A DNA stretch of 64,000 bases from Schizochytrium sp. CCTCC M209059. Its lineage: Eukaryota > Sar > Bigyra > Thraustochytrida > Thraustochytriidae. A program made the translations under genes and the position numbers. Below are positions 52,417 to 61,783 of this stretch, piece after piece (within the stretch, counting starts at the first letter, position 1; each line of letters begins with the position of its first letter). The stretch spans positions 225,528-289,527 of the forward strand of contig KN805416.1 in assembly GCA_000818945.1 (NCBI GenBank), read 5' to 3'. Below the pieces are notes generated by a model that searched no databases, had not been told where the DNA came from, and saw only the letters and a list, made by a program, of their open reading frames with translations.

Positions 52417-53466
52417 ATGCGCGCCGCCAACCCCCACCACCGTCAACATCACCACAAGCACGGGCAAGATCGTCCGAATGAGAAAGCGGGGCGACGAGCC
52501 TTCAAAGAGCTCCTCGCAGCCTCGCGCTTGAGTCGGGGGGCGAAAACACCGCGCAGGACGCTCGCCGAAGTCGAAGCGACGTTTCGGGACCCCCATGCGA
52601 GAGAAAGCGCACCGACGCAAGCGCAGCATCCGCGTGGCCCCAGACCACGCATCTTTGCAAACACAACCGTCTTCAAGGAAGATGTCGATATTGCCGCGTT
52701 CTCTCGTCGCGAGGGCACATTATATAAAGCCCGCCAAGCGACTAGACGCCCATCTCTAGACGCTCACAATGTCTCGAGCGATACGCGAAAGGCCAGACAA
52801 AGGCCTGCTGCAAACACCAAGTTAGCTCAAGGCCAAGGCCAAACTCAAGACAGCAAGGAGCTTGACGATCTTCTGATCAAGTGGCAAAAACTGCGTTCAG
52901 CGTTCTTTGCGGAGCGAAATGAACGACACAAGAAGTCTCACATGGCACTTCGTGATGAGTGGGGCACATGGCTTCGAAACCGAAATCCAGCTCTTAAAGC
53001 GCAATGGGCAGCAATTCGAGATCGACGCATGGACCTCCGACAATGGTTCAATGTTCTCGACGAAGACAAGAGCGGCGAGATCAGCACCGACGAACTCGTC
53101 GACCCACTTCTCACCGTGGGACTTTGCCGATCGCGGCAACAAGTTGAGCGATTGGTGTCAAAGATTGACGTTGATGGCTCTGGGGCGATTGGATTCGACG
53201 AGTTTGTCAATATAGTGTGCTCTGAGGAGGGCGAAGACCCCAACTCGGCCAACGCCCTTGTTCAGCTTTACAGAGCCGTGGCGCGTGGCGAGCTGGGCGA
53301 TTCGAATCTCGACTTTTCTATGCTCCTTTCCTCGTATCGACGCAAGGTCATTTTGCGTGCCTTGGCTCCCGAGTCACAGCGAATAGAAAGTAGCAAAGAG
53401 CGTCAGCAAGATAAGCGTTGCGTGGATGCGCTTGCAAACGAGTTTTGGTCGCAAAAGTATGCATGA
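52417..53466 (+). CDS. EF-hand calcium-binding protein, 349 aa
   Basis: I start at ATG 52417 (MRAANPHHRQHHHKHGQDRP); the open frame upstream begins at a GTG inside a GTAC-type repeat. Residues 1-150 are basic, Arg/Gln-rich and disordered. Residues 150-205 form a charged helix with several Trp (LLIKWQKLRSAFF, WGTWLRN). Two EF-hands follow: loop 1 DEDKSGEISTDE (215-226) and loop 2 DVDGSGAIGFDE (251-262), both with complete Ca2+ ligands including Glu at position 12. The C-terminus is helical and charged. The arrangement resembles many protist proteins with calmodulin-like EF pairs after a long basic arm; target unknown. Confidence 0.85.
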   Translation: MRAANPHHRQHHHKHGQDRPNEKAGRRAFKELLAASRLSRGAKTPRRTLAEVEATFRDPHARESAPTQAQHPRGPRPRIFANTTVFKEDVDIAAFSRREGTLYKARQATRRPSLDAHNVSSDTRKARQRPAANTKLAQGQGQTQDSKELDDLLIKWQKLRSAFFAERNERHKKSHMALRDEWGTWLRNRNPALKAQWAAIRDRRMDLRQWFNVLDEDKSGEISTDELVDPLLTVGLCRSRQQVERLVSKIDVDGSGAIGFDEFVNIVCSEEGEDPNSANALVQLYRAVARGELGDSNLDFSMLLSSYRRKVILRALAPESQRIESSKERQQDKRCVDALANEFWSQKYA

Positions 53467-53727
53467 AGCGGTGATATCTAAAAACCACAAATCTTGTCAT
53501 GTACAGTCCAAGTCAGAGAGCACCTTCTCGATGCTGACGTCTCGCGTTTTACGTTGTTTTGGCCTCCCTTCGTTGATTTTGCGTCTTGCCATCATCCACG
53601 TTGGATGGGCTGAGCAGGTAGATCCAGGAATAGAGACAGGAGGGTGGGCGATCATGCTGTTTGATTTTTGTCACATTTGTCCCACCGACACCAACCGCAA
53701 GCAACCAAAACGTGTTCGCTTTCACAA
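53467..53727. other. Short intergenic spacer
   Basis: 261 bp between tandem genes; nothing recognised. Confidence 0.4.
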
Positions 53728-55836
53728 ATGGTCTCGGACGCAAGTCAGCCCTCTGCCGCGCGCCGGTGGACTGCCGTTGGTGGGCTCGTGGCTGTCGCCT
53801 GTGCTCTCGCGGCTGCAGCGCTCAGCGCCAACAGAGACTTCGCTGAGCGCGTCGGAACGCAGAACTTGGCTCTCGCCATGGACGACTCTGCCAAGCTGGC
53901 CGCCCTCGGGGCCGTGCTCATGAGTGGCGTCACCTGGCTCAAGGCGCGCGAACGCAGTAACAGAAAGGCCACGGGCATCAAAGAAGCAGCTGCAGGAACA
54001 GCAGCAACCAAAGGAGATCCTACTTGGCTCTGGTGGCTCGAGGCCGGAGCCTATGTAGTCATCGTCGTTCTGTTTTATGTACGAACTATCGTGGTCACGA
54101 CCGATTTGAGCACACGCTACAAGAATCTTTTGGTAGATGCTCATAAGAGGCCTGCGCGCACCAGTGGGCTGCATCAATCTTGGCTGTCACCATATCTCGG
54201 GGGCCGGCTGATGGATCTTAAAGATGCGCAGTACCACGAGTTCCGCGACATGTTGCCTGTGCTCGTGTGCGGGATGCTCGTGTACCTTGGCATCGCAGCC
54301 GTCGTGCGTCATTTGACACGAAACAAAAGCCGTATCATGCGAACTCGGGCGCGTGGTACCTACATTGCTTGCGTCGGTTTGGCCACAGCGCTCGTCTTTC
54401 ATGAAGCGGACACCCTAAAGATTCTAGTCCTCGCGTTCACAAACTACGCTGTTGCACATTTTATGATGAGCACGCATTGGATCACACCCGCGACGCTCTG
54501 GGCCATGAATCTAGGCATGCTGTACTGCAACGAGACTTACAAGGGGTATCGCTTCGCAAGCTTTTTCGGGAACGGACCGTGGACGCATTGGCTCGACAAT
54601 CATTCCGGGGAGCTTGCCTGGCACCACTCGTTTAACTTTATCATGCTCAGGATGATGAGCTACAATTTGGACATGTGGTGGCGCCACTGCGCCCTCCGTA
54701 AACCCGACGCGAGCGCGAGCGAGCAAATCTCTCCAAGGAGGCCTTTAGCAAGCAAAATTTGGCAGTCAGACGATGATACCAAGGCTGCGCGCGAGTCTGC
54801 CGTAGATGAGCGATCCCGCGTCGAGAACTTTCATCCTGCTGAGCTATATCGCGATTTCGTCCTATATGTATCCTACCTGCTCTATCTGCCTCTTTACATT
54901 GCAGGACCCACCATCACATTCAACTCCTTTGTCTCGCACTTGGGTCTCGCGCAGCAGACGTACAGTGCGCCGGCCAAGCTACGATACGCCTTGCGCTTTG
55001 CTGGCATACTCCTCCTCTTTGAGGTATTGACACATTATTTATACGTGGGCGCCATCTCGTTTATGGCGTTTCGCTACACCGTTGCCGAGTCAGACCCTGT
55101 CTCGCGACGACGCGTACACACGCCCTTGCTTGTGTTTCTGACGCGACAGAGCTACGGTGGGGCGCTCGACTACGAGGAAGTGGTCTACTATTCGTATTGG
55201 GCGCTCATGTATCTGTGGTTCAAGTTTCTGCTCATTTGGCGATTTTTCCGTCTGTGGGCTGTGTGCGATGATGTCGAGCCAGTAGAGAACATGGAGCGCT
55301 GCATGAATAATAATTTCACGGTGGGAGGCTTCTGGCGAGCTTGGCATCGCTCTTTCAACCGGTGGCTGGTTCGCTACATTTATGTGCCTCTCGGCGGCAA
55401 CTCGATTGGGCCACTGCGGAAGGCATTTAACATCCTCGTGGTCTTCACCTTTGTTGGTTTCTGGCACGATCTCAAGCCTGAGCTTTTCGCCTGGGGTTGG
55501 CTGCTCTCGCTGTTTTTTGTGCCGGAAATTGTTGCAGAGCGCATGTCTCGCATCGAGTCCGTGCGCGTCTGGATGGAGCAACATCCTCTTGCTGGCCGTT
55601 GGGTTGTCTCTTTTCTCGGAGCCTGCAACATTATCATGCTCAAGATTGCTAACATTGTGGGCTACACAACTGGGCTCGAGGGTGCCGCAATGCTCCTTCC
55701 AGCTCTCCAGTCGTGGGATGGCCTCCTCTTTATGTCAGGATACTTGTTTGAGATGACTATTGGTGTTCAATTCATGCTCTTCATTCGAGACGCTCGCGAG
55801 ACGAGGTCAGGCGTCGGTGCGACCAAGCGAATCTAG
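53728..55836 (+). CDS. GUP1: GUP1-type MBOAT acyltransferase, 702 aa
   Basis: Membrane-bound O-acyltransferase of the Gup1/HHAT branch. I start at ATG 53728 (MVSDASQPSAARRWTAVGGL); the frame upstream has no ATG. Ten or more hydrophobic helices span 15-700. The MBOAT signature is clear: MNNNFTVGGFWRAWHRSFNR, then WLVRYIYVPLGG, and GFWHDLKPELFAWGWL with the presumed catalytic His580. In yeast, Gup1 remodels GPI anchors by reacylating the lipid moiety in the ER membrane; in animals the related HHAT palmitoylates Hedgehog. With no Hedgehog context the Gup1 role is preferred. A charged insertion (about 330-370) breaks the membrane domain. Length is slightly above yeast Gup1. Confidence 0.93.
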   Translation: MVSDASQPSAARRWTAVGGLVAVACALAAAALSANRDFAERVGTQNLALAMDDSAKLAALGAVLMSGVTWLKARERSNRKATGIKEAAAGTAATKGDPTWLWWLEAGAYVVIVVLFYVRTIVVTTDLSTRYKNLLVDAHKRPARTSGLHQSWLSPYLGGRLMDLKDAQYHEFRDMLPVLVCGMLVYLGIAAVVRHLTRNKSRIMRTRARGTYIACVGLATALVFHEADTLKILVLAFTNYAVAHFMMSTHWITPATLWAMNLGMLYCNETYKGYRFASFFGNGPWTHWLDNHSGELAWHHSFNFIMLRMMSYNLDMWWRHCALRKPDASASEQISPRRPLASKIWQSDDDTKAARESAVDERSRVENFHPAELYRDFVLYVSYLLYLPLYIAGPTITFNSFVSHLGLAQQTYSAPAKLRYALRFAGILLLFEVLTHYLYVGAISFMAFRYTVAESDPVSRRRVHTPLLVFLTRQSYGGALDYEEVVYYSYWALMYLWFKFLLIWRFFRLWAVCDDVEPVENMERCMNNNFTVGGFWRAWHRSFNRWLVRYIYVPLGGNSIGPLRKAFNILVVFTFVGFWHDLKPELFAWGWLLSLFFVPEIVAERMSRIESVRVWMEQHPLAGRWVVSFLGACNIIMLKIANIVGYTTGLEGAAMLLPALQSWDGLLFMSGYLFEMTIGVQFMLFIRDARETRSGVGATKRI

Positions 55837-55929
55837 CCGAAGGTATAGCAAGTAACCAGTAATCCTGTGTTTCTTCTCCCCTGCATATTTTTTACGCACA
55901 CGCGCACACACGCACGCACACCCGATTGA

Positions 55930-55961
<32 letters not shown>

Positions 55962-56240
55962 TTATCTCTTCTCCTCTCGAATCATGCTTTCTTGATTGTG
56001 AGGAAACGAGCAAAATAGAAGATGGAGAGGGTTCTTCTTTGTGAAATCCTCCGTAGCAAGCGTGACCACACGTCGGGTAGGTACTGACTGCATAGCTGGA
56101 CGAAAACATAACATTGAAATGAAGGAGAGGCCTCCAATTCTGCGCTAATGTCATTCAATTTCACTTACATAATCTGCTTTTGATGGATTATACACTAAAG
56201 GCCAACCAAACGGCCACAAGCTCACCCAGCGTCAATTGTT
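55837..56240. other. Convergent spacer with CA, CG and GA repeats
   Basis: CACA/CGCA run (55897-55920), (CG)n then (GA)n (55930-55961). Shared 3' flank of GUP1 and HMCES. Confidence 0.6.
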
Positions 56241-57533
56241 TTACCTTTTTCCGAAGAAAGCGCCGAGCGTGGCTTGACCCTTCTCGGCTGGAAACGCGGC
56301 CTTTGTCTTTTTCGGCGATTTGAACGGAGACAAAGGCTGAGACTTGCTCGGCGTAAGCGGGCGTTTCTTCGAAACCTTGACGTCCGCCGAGGACCGTGCC
56401 TTCGCTTGATTTGTCTTCGATGTGTCGTCCTGAATAATCACAACATCGTCATCCTCATCATCATTGCCACCACCACTCCCGCCACCGTCGGTCCCGTGAT
56501 TCTTTTCATGTGCGACTGAGATTTCCTTCTTGGAGTTCGCGGGCACCGCCGAGTTCCTTGGGATTTGCACTGGGGTAGATTTGGATGGTGCAGATGTGGG
56601 GTCCTTCACGCCGGCCCCTCGCTTCGTGACGACCGGGGTTCCCTTTTTGGACCAAAAGGAGAGCACGGAAGGTTCTGACTTGATCTTGATCGGGTTGGTG
56701 CAGTCTGAGGCCTGGTAGGAGGTCTTGCCCACGGCCGAAGTCACAGGATGCCAATCGAGGAAGTTCTCGCTGGGCTTGAGCAAAGCACGAGTCTTGGGAG
56801 AAAAGTCAGATGCAGAAAGCCAGGCGTCAACTGCGGCATCATCTTCCAGCACGGCGGGCATTCGGTGGTGCAGCCAGGAGAAGGATTTTGCCGCAGCGAC
56901 CGTCACAATTGTGAACGTTGTGAGCTCTTCGCCCGTGCCTGGGTCTGTGCTCGTCTCGTAGAGGCCGGCAAGGCGTAGCACGCTGCGATCCTTGGGATAA
57001 ATGTAGTAAGGTTGTTTGGTAGGTTTTTTGGAGAGTGGGTCCTGGCCCTTCTTCCACTCGTAGAATCCATTGAAGAGTACGACGCAATGTTGTCGACCCA
57101 GACGCGTGCTGTGCACATGCTCGAGATTGTCCTCTCGCGCGTTAAACTTTTGAAAGAAGTCTCCTGCCGACACGGGCTTCGTGAGCTTCCTCGGAAGCAA
57201 GCCCCACTGCGCTTTGCGCAGCTGCAGCGTGCGTGTTTCCTTGCCGCTGCCGTTGGCCACAAGGATGAAGGCGACCATGCCGGGGCCAAAGTTCTCTCTG
57301 CGCATGCCCTCGAGCTGGCTCTGCAGACCGGCGTCCTCCTCGCGAGGCTCGCTCGCGCCGCTGCCGCGACCTGTCTGGTCGCCGGATCCCCGCCGGGGAG
57401 AACTCCAACCATCCGCCTCGGGCTCTGCCGCCGCGCGGGGCCGCCCGTCGCCGCGAGCGCGCGACGCAGCGCAGGTCCCCGCCGCCGCCTGCAGCTGGCC
57501 GGCCTCCAGCGCGAAGCGGCCGCGGCCGCACAT
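56241..57533 (-). CDS. HMCES: HMCES / SRAP-domain abasic-site protein, 430 aa
   Basis: SRAP-fold protein that crosslinks to abasic sites in single-stranded DNA through Cys2 at replication forks. The sequence starts MCGRGRFAL, with the catalytic Cys exposed after Met removal. Further signature blocks: RKAQWGLLPR, FNARED, VVLFNGFYEWKK (active-site Glu), LRLAGLYET, TFTIVTVAA and HHRMPAVLEDD (active-site His). Residues 20-75 form a disordered insertion that interrupts the N-terminal part of the domain. The C-terminal 150 residues are disordered, with an acidic patch (DDEDDDVVIIQDD, SUMO-interaction-like), basic patches, and a terminal QATLGAFFGKR: a good PIP box (Q-x-x-L-x-x-F-F, 420-427) for PCNA binding. 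Confidence 0.95.
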   Translation of the reverse strand: MCGRGRFALEAGQLQAAAGTCAASRARGDGRPRAAAEPEADGWSSPRRGSGDQTGRGSGASEPREEDAGLQSQLEGMRRENFGPGMVAFILVANGSGKETRTLQLRKAQWGLLPRKLTKPVSAGDFFQKFNAREDNLEHVHSTRLGRQHCVVLFNGFYEWKKGQDPLSKKPTKQPYYIYPKDRSVLRLAGLYETSTDPGTGEELTTFTIVTVAAAKSFSWLHHRMPAVLEDDAAVDAWLSASDFSPKTRALLKPSENFLDWHPVTSAVGKTSYQASDCTNPIKIKSEPSVLSFWSKKGTPVVTKRGAGVKDPTSAPSKSTPVQIPRNSAVPANSKKEISVAHEKNHGTDGGGSGGGNDDEDDDVVIIQDDTSKTNQAKARSSADVKVSKKRPLTPSKSQPLSPFKSPKKTKAAFPAEKGQATLGAFFGKR

Positions 57534-57869
57534 CGCCGCGCGCCCGCCCCCGCCGCCCTCCCTTCACGCGCCGCGCCTCGCGGCATCCAGGGTCTGTCTG
57601 CTCTGCATCGCGGCTCGAGGCGCGGGCGCACGGGATGGGATGGATCCCGGCACAGAGGCGAAACCAAGAGCAGGCGGAGCTGGCGGCGCGCGCGTGCCGC
57701 TTGCAGTGGCAGACGGCGGAGCAGGGCGGGCGCCGAGGAGCCAGAGGTTGAGGTGGCGCAGACTCGCGAGGCCGGGGGCAAGAGCAACCCGGACCGGCTG
57801 ACGAGACGAACCAGTGCGGGAGTCGAGAAGAAGCGCACGGACGAAAGCGCGCAAGCCAGCAAGCCAGCC

Positions 57870-57910
<41 letters not shown>

Positions 57911-57958
57911 ACAGACAAGCAGGCGAGGAGGTAGACAGACATACAGACGCACAAGACG
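57534..57958. other. Divergent promoter region with (GCAA)n
   Basis: 425 bp between the HMCES and GNAT start codons. It is GC-rich, with (GCAA)n at about 57870-57910 directly upstream of the GNAT ATG. The antisense Leu-Ala-Cys-Leu frames here are repeat translations. Confidence 0.6.
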
Positions 57959-58474
57959 ATGGGCGAACAGCCAAAGGCCAAAAAGGGCCCACTGAGGATC
58001 CGCGCTGCGCACGACCTAGATGTGGAGCGAATCTGGGAAATATTTCGCGAAGTGATCAAGACAGGCGACACGTATGTGTTTCCTCCGAACATGAGCCGAG
58101 AAGACGCGCTGGCCAACTGGTATGGCAAGAAGTTTCATACGTACGTTGCCGAGCAGGAAGGCAAAATCGTGGGAACCTACATCCTCAAGGACAATCAAAT
58201 GGGGCTTGGCTCGCACATTGCGAATGGCTCATTCATGGTCGACCCAACACAGTTTGGTCTTGGCATCGGCCGCGCCATGGGAGAGCACTCCATCCCGGAA
58301 GCAAAGCGTCTGGGATACTATGCGATCCAATTCAACTTTGTGGTCGCGTCGAACAAGGGAGCGGTCAAGCTTTGGAAAGACCTTGGCTTTACTGTGCTTG
58401 GCACCATTCCCGACGCATTTCAGCACCAGAAGATGGGTCTTGTCGACGCACACATTATGTACTCCAAGCTCTAG
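57959..58474 (+). CDS. GNAT-family N-acetyltransferase, 171 aa
   Basis: Compact acetyl-CoA-dependent acetyltransferase. Starts MGEQPKAKKGPLRIRAAHDL. The core follows the GNAT fold: LRIRAAHDLDVERIWEIFRE (beta1-alpha1), YVAEQEGKIVGTYILKDNQM (beta2-beta4), motif A FMVDPTQFGLGIGRAMGEHS (Q-x-x-G-x-G/A acetyl-CoA loop as QFGLGIG), and ASNKGAVKLWKDLGFTVLGT (motif B). Length is typical of a single-domain GNAT. The IPDAFQH and VDAHIMYSKL end resemble bacterial phosphinothricin/aminoglycoside-type GNATs and their eukaryotic relatives. The substrate cannot be predicted; it could be a small amine or a protein. Confidence 0.92.
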   Translation: MGEQPKAKKGPLRIRAAHDLDVERIWEIFREVIKTGDTYVFPPNMSREDALANWYGKKFHTYVAEQEGKIVGTYILKDNQMGLGSHIANGSFMVDPTQFGLGIGRAMGEHSIPEAKRLGYYAIQFNFVVASNKGAVKLWKDLGFTVLGTIPDAFQHQKMGLVDAHIMYSKL

Positions 58475-58977
58475 GTTAGCACGCCCACAAGGTACCGATC
58501 GCCCCCTTCCCGCCTTCCACGCCCCCCTTCCAGCTCCCCATCTCTCTTGCAGCAGGAGCGAGAAAGAACTGTGTTTTGATTGCTTTTCATTTACTCGTAT
58601 GGAGCTAATCATGGACTGCGCAACGAGGCTAGCCGTTAGAGATTTTGGGTTCCGCAGTCATACTTTTCTTTTGTTTGTGTGAGTTGTACGTAGGTATGTC
58701 AAGCAAACCAATTTCGATCTTCTTCATCGTGTCTCCAAGCCGAGGAGCCATTTGACGGGCAGTCCGGTTTTCCTGTTCTTGGGGGCCGAGTTTTTGATAG
58801 ATCCACATTGGCCAGGAGACGACGTCGGACCGGCTGGAGACAGACAGCACCGCCGCTCAGCTCGAGGGTGGCGCGACAGCTTTGTCCTTTAACCTCCATT
58901 GCGTCCCGAGTCACGTGTACAACATTAGCAGCAGCAGCAGCAGCGGCTGCGACCGCCACACCAGCACTGCCAGCAAA
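58475..58977. other. Intergenic spacer
   Basis: 503 bp with no gene supported; the frame of the next gene is open upstream of its ATG from 58882 without another ATG, with (AGC)n at 58927-58943. Confidence 0.4.
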
Positions 58978-60453
58978 ATGACAAGTTCTGCCCCTTCTGC
59001 CTTGGCTGCAGCCGCGCAAGAGCTTGCACAAGAGGAGGGTGCGGAAGTTGCTACGAAAGCAAACCCAACAATCTCGACGGAAGGCGAAGACCGACCCAAC
59101 GATGATACACCACGAACGCAGCGTGTTCTCGAAGAAGCTGTGCGCGAAGTCGAGGCTCAGCAAGAAGCGGAAAAGAGCGACGCTGCTCCAAAGATTGACA
59201 GCTCTTACTCACCAAATAAAAACAGAGAAGGCAATGGCACGTCGCAGGTGCTCAAATCTGTAGCGCAGGATGTACTTGGAACCGAAGCCGAGGCTTCAAA
59301 CCTTGCCGAGGTTGCGAAATCGTCTGCTCTGGCTTCAGGACCTGAAGAGGCCGACAACGAGCAGTTCCACCGGTCAAGCAATAGTCGACTCCGCAAGCAG
59401 AGAGCGCCGCCTGTAACGCATGCTTGGAAAAAGCTCTACGCAGAGCCAATGGAGAGAGCACAGACTCAGGAGCAAATGGGACTGCGCAGGCGGTCAACCT
59501 CGTCCTGGTCCAAGTCTGGCTCCCCGCGACGATTCTCGCTGGCAGAGTCGCGTGAGAGATTGTTTGCCGGGACCAGTAGTCGACAACGACGCGCGTCCAC
59601 GTCCAAGGGAAAAAGCCAAGGTCGCGCACGCTTTGAAAAGGAGGACGACGCGAAAAATTGCACCTTTCAGCCCAAGATCAACAAGTCGTCCAAATTGATG
59701 GTCCGAAACTCGGGTCCGTGCTTGAAGCGCTTTGAGATCGCGCACGAGAACAAAGAGCAGGCGCTGCGCACAAGACGCGGCAAAGCAGAATACGAAGCCC
59801 GCGTGGACAAGAAGGTGTGTCCACAGTGCCGCGCAACGCAGTCGTACGATGAGTTCAAGCACCGCAAGAACAAGTGTCGCGACTGCAAAGTTGCTTTTCG
59901 CCACAAGGTGGTGTGGCAAGACGTGAGCGACGGTTTTCTTAACCGTATGGAAACCAAGATGCGCGAGAGTGAGTCGAAACAGGCCGAGCTTGAGATGGAC
60001 ATGTGCCCAGTTTTTCGGCCGCAAGAAAAGATTGTCTACGACGCGGCATTTGGGACGACCCGCAAGGTGAAGACGAGGCCGATGGCCTGGGAAGAGGTCC
60101 AAACGGGATTTATGCAGCGCGTGGAAAACGACCTGCGGACACGGGAGACGAAACGGGCGATCGCGGAGCGCGAGGCGCTCCGATCCGTCGGCTGTTCGTT
60201 CCAACCGACGCTAGCAACGCGAGGCTCGGCAACGGAATTTGATGTCAGCGTCCCGGGCGAATACTTTGCAGAACGAATGGAGCGTGACGCGCAGCGACGC
60301 AGACGCGTCAAGGCTCAAAACGAAGTGCGCGCCAAGTATCAGTCGACGCTCCTGGACCCAAGTCTCGGTTTCAAGAAGCGATCAGCTTGGGATGATTCTC
60401 AGCTTGTCTTTGCGGGCGGGCGTCATCGTAATTCTACGGGGCGCTGGATGTGA
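58978..60453 (+). CDS. Basic protein with F-x-P repeats and CxxC zinc motif, 491 aa
   Basis: Start ATG 58978 (MTSSAPSALAAAAQELAQEE). Residues 1-170 are disordered and Ala/Glu/Ser-rich. Residues 200-235 are Ser/Arg-rich (SWSKSGSPRRFSL). A short motif recurs: NCTFQPKINKSS (about 221), MCPVFRPQEK (about 342) and GCSFQPTLATRG (about 402), i.e. C-x-F-x-P. Each is followed by a charged helix, the second and third preceded by F-x-x-R-[MV]-E. A putative zinc motif lies at 281-303 (CPQCRATQSYDEF, then KCRDC). CxFxPxIN-type repeats are common in flagellar and basal-body proteins of protists, so a cytoskeletal or flagellar role is possible (inference). No catalytic domain. Confidence 0.8.
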   Translation: MTSSAPSALAAAAQELAQEEGAEVATKANPTISTEGEDRPNDDTPRTQRVLEEAVREVEAQQEAEKSDAAPKIDSSYSPNKNREGNGTSQVLKSVAQDVLGTEAEASNLAEVAKSSALASGPEEADNEQFHRSSNSRLRKQRAPPVTHAWKKLYAEPMERAQTQEQMGLRRRSTSSWSKSGSPRRFSLAESRERLFAGTSSRQRRASTSKGKSQGRARFEKEDDAKNCTFQPKINKSSKLMVRNSGPCLKRFEIAHENKEQALRTRRGKAEYEARVDKKVCPQCRATQSYDEFKHRKNKCRDCKVAFRHKVVWQDVSDGFLNRMETKMRESESKQAELEMDMCPVFRPQEKIVYDAAFGTTRKVKTRPMAWEEVQTGFMQRVENDLRTRETKRAIAEREALRSVGCSFQPTLATRGSATEFDVSVPGEYFAERMERDAQRRRRVKAQNEVRAKYQSTLLDPSLGFKKRSAWDDSQLVFAGGRHRNSTGRWM

Positions 60454-60918
60454 TCGCGCCAGCACGATTTTTGGGCCGCGGGGAAAAAGGGGAAGGATGA
60501 AGGATTGGGCAAGAAGAATGCGTCATGTCTCGATTAGTAAAGATCCCAGGACACACGTCTCCCTTCGTTCTTGGTTGATTGGTCGGTCTGTCTGTTTGTC
60601 TGTTGGGGTAGATGTCGAACTTGTCTTTGTAGGTGGTCTTCATTGTAAGTCTGCGAGACGGCGCAAGTAAACTGATTTCGTACTCTTTTTATTCTTTGTC
60701 GTGATTTCATCTTACATGATTGAATTGAATCGGATAGGTGCTAAAGCTCGCCAAATAGCGTCGAAAATGCACAGTACGGCACATTGACCTTGACTCTGCT
60801 GATGACCGGATTGTGTGCGGGCGCAACGTAGTATAACGGTCGATATAGCTGGCTAGTTAGCTGGCTAGTTAGCTGGCTAGCTAGTTAGCTAGCTAGCTAC
60901 GCTTGCAGAGACATGGAT
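60454..60918. other. Convergent spacer with TAGCTGGC repeats
   Basis: TAGCTGGCTAGT units and AGCT runs at 60846-60899, immediately 3' of the SNARE gene. Otherwise unremarkable. Confidence 0.5.
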
Positions 60919-61783
60919 TTATTTGCTGGCGAGGGCAACGATGATGATGACGATGATGAGCAGGAGAATGCCGCCAATGACAATATTCATTTTCCACTTG
61001 CGCCACTGCTCGTGACGCTTGAGCTGGTGTGTCTGCTTGTGAAAGAGCTCAGCCTCATCCTGAAGTCGCATGGTCTGTTCTTCGAGTTGCTCGGCCTTGT
61101 TTATGTTGCGTAGGGCACCACCAATACTGTCGCCAACACTGACTGCAATGTCACCAACCTTTGCCTGAAGCGAGGCGATTTTGTCCGAAGAAGGGTTATC
61201 ATAGGCGCGCACGAGGCGAGCAAAGCTGGGCTCTACCTTTTTAGAGAGCGCTCCTTCCTCGCAAGAAGCCGCCTCGTCACCGCAAGCATCTTTGAAAGCC
61301 GGGATGAGCTCATTGATGAGAGGAAAGACGTATTTCTCGGAAAAGTTAGCGACAGTGATGACAATGTAGACGCACTGCTGCGTGTCTGTAGTAAAGTTGA
61401 AAGCATTGATGTCTCCTACAAGTCGATATCGCGACCCGGGTTTGACTTTGTGCTGAAAATCGGGTGCGCAGAGCACCTCGTGAACGGCATGGTGATATTT
61501 TTCCACGTCGGAGTCGGCGCGCGACGGGAGATATGAGGCCACAAGCTTGCCGTCATCCGCGCGAGCAACGGCTACGAATTTGATTCTGCCCTGAACACCG
61601 TTCGCGCTGTTTCGTGATCGAGCAGAGGTGCACCATGCATATATGCGTTCGTCAGAAAGAGAGCGTCAGTGCGAATGAGGGAGTTGAATCTCGATTTGTC
61701 AGTCATGGTCGGGTCATTCGACAGCGTGCGAGACCCGTGATGACGGATGAAACGTACCCGTTGGCGTTGCTGTCACCAAGCAT
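60919..61783 (-). CDS. Longin-domain R-SNARE (VAMP-like), one predicted intron, about 230 aa
   Basis: Vesicle SNARE. Exon 2 (61585-60919) encodes a longin domain (GIKFVAVARADDGKLVASYL, then YRLVGDINAFNFTTDTQQCV, FPLINELIPAF). A spacer follows, then the SNARE helix (SSDKIASLQAKVGDIAVSVG, then GGALRNINKAEQLEEQTMRL), a basic-aromatic juxtamembrane segment and one C-terminal TM (NIVIGGILLLIIVIIIVALA). Exon 2 lacks its own ATG before the longin strand. I propose exon 1 at 61783-61758 (MLGDSNANG) with donor GTACGT and acceptor GGCAG, giving MLGDSNANGIKFVAVARADD in phase; this exon is less certain than the rest. Aligned back from the conserved LKR juxtamembrane motif, the zero-layer residue is Asn, with Arg one position earlier. 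Confidence 0.85.
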
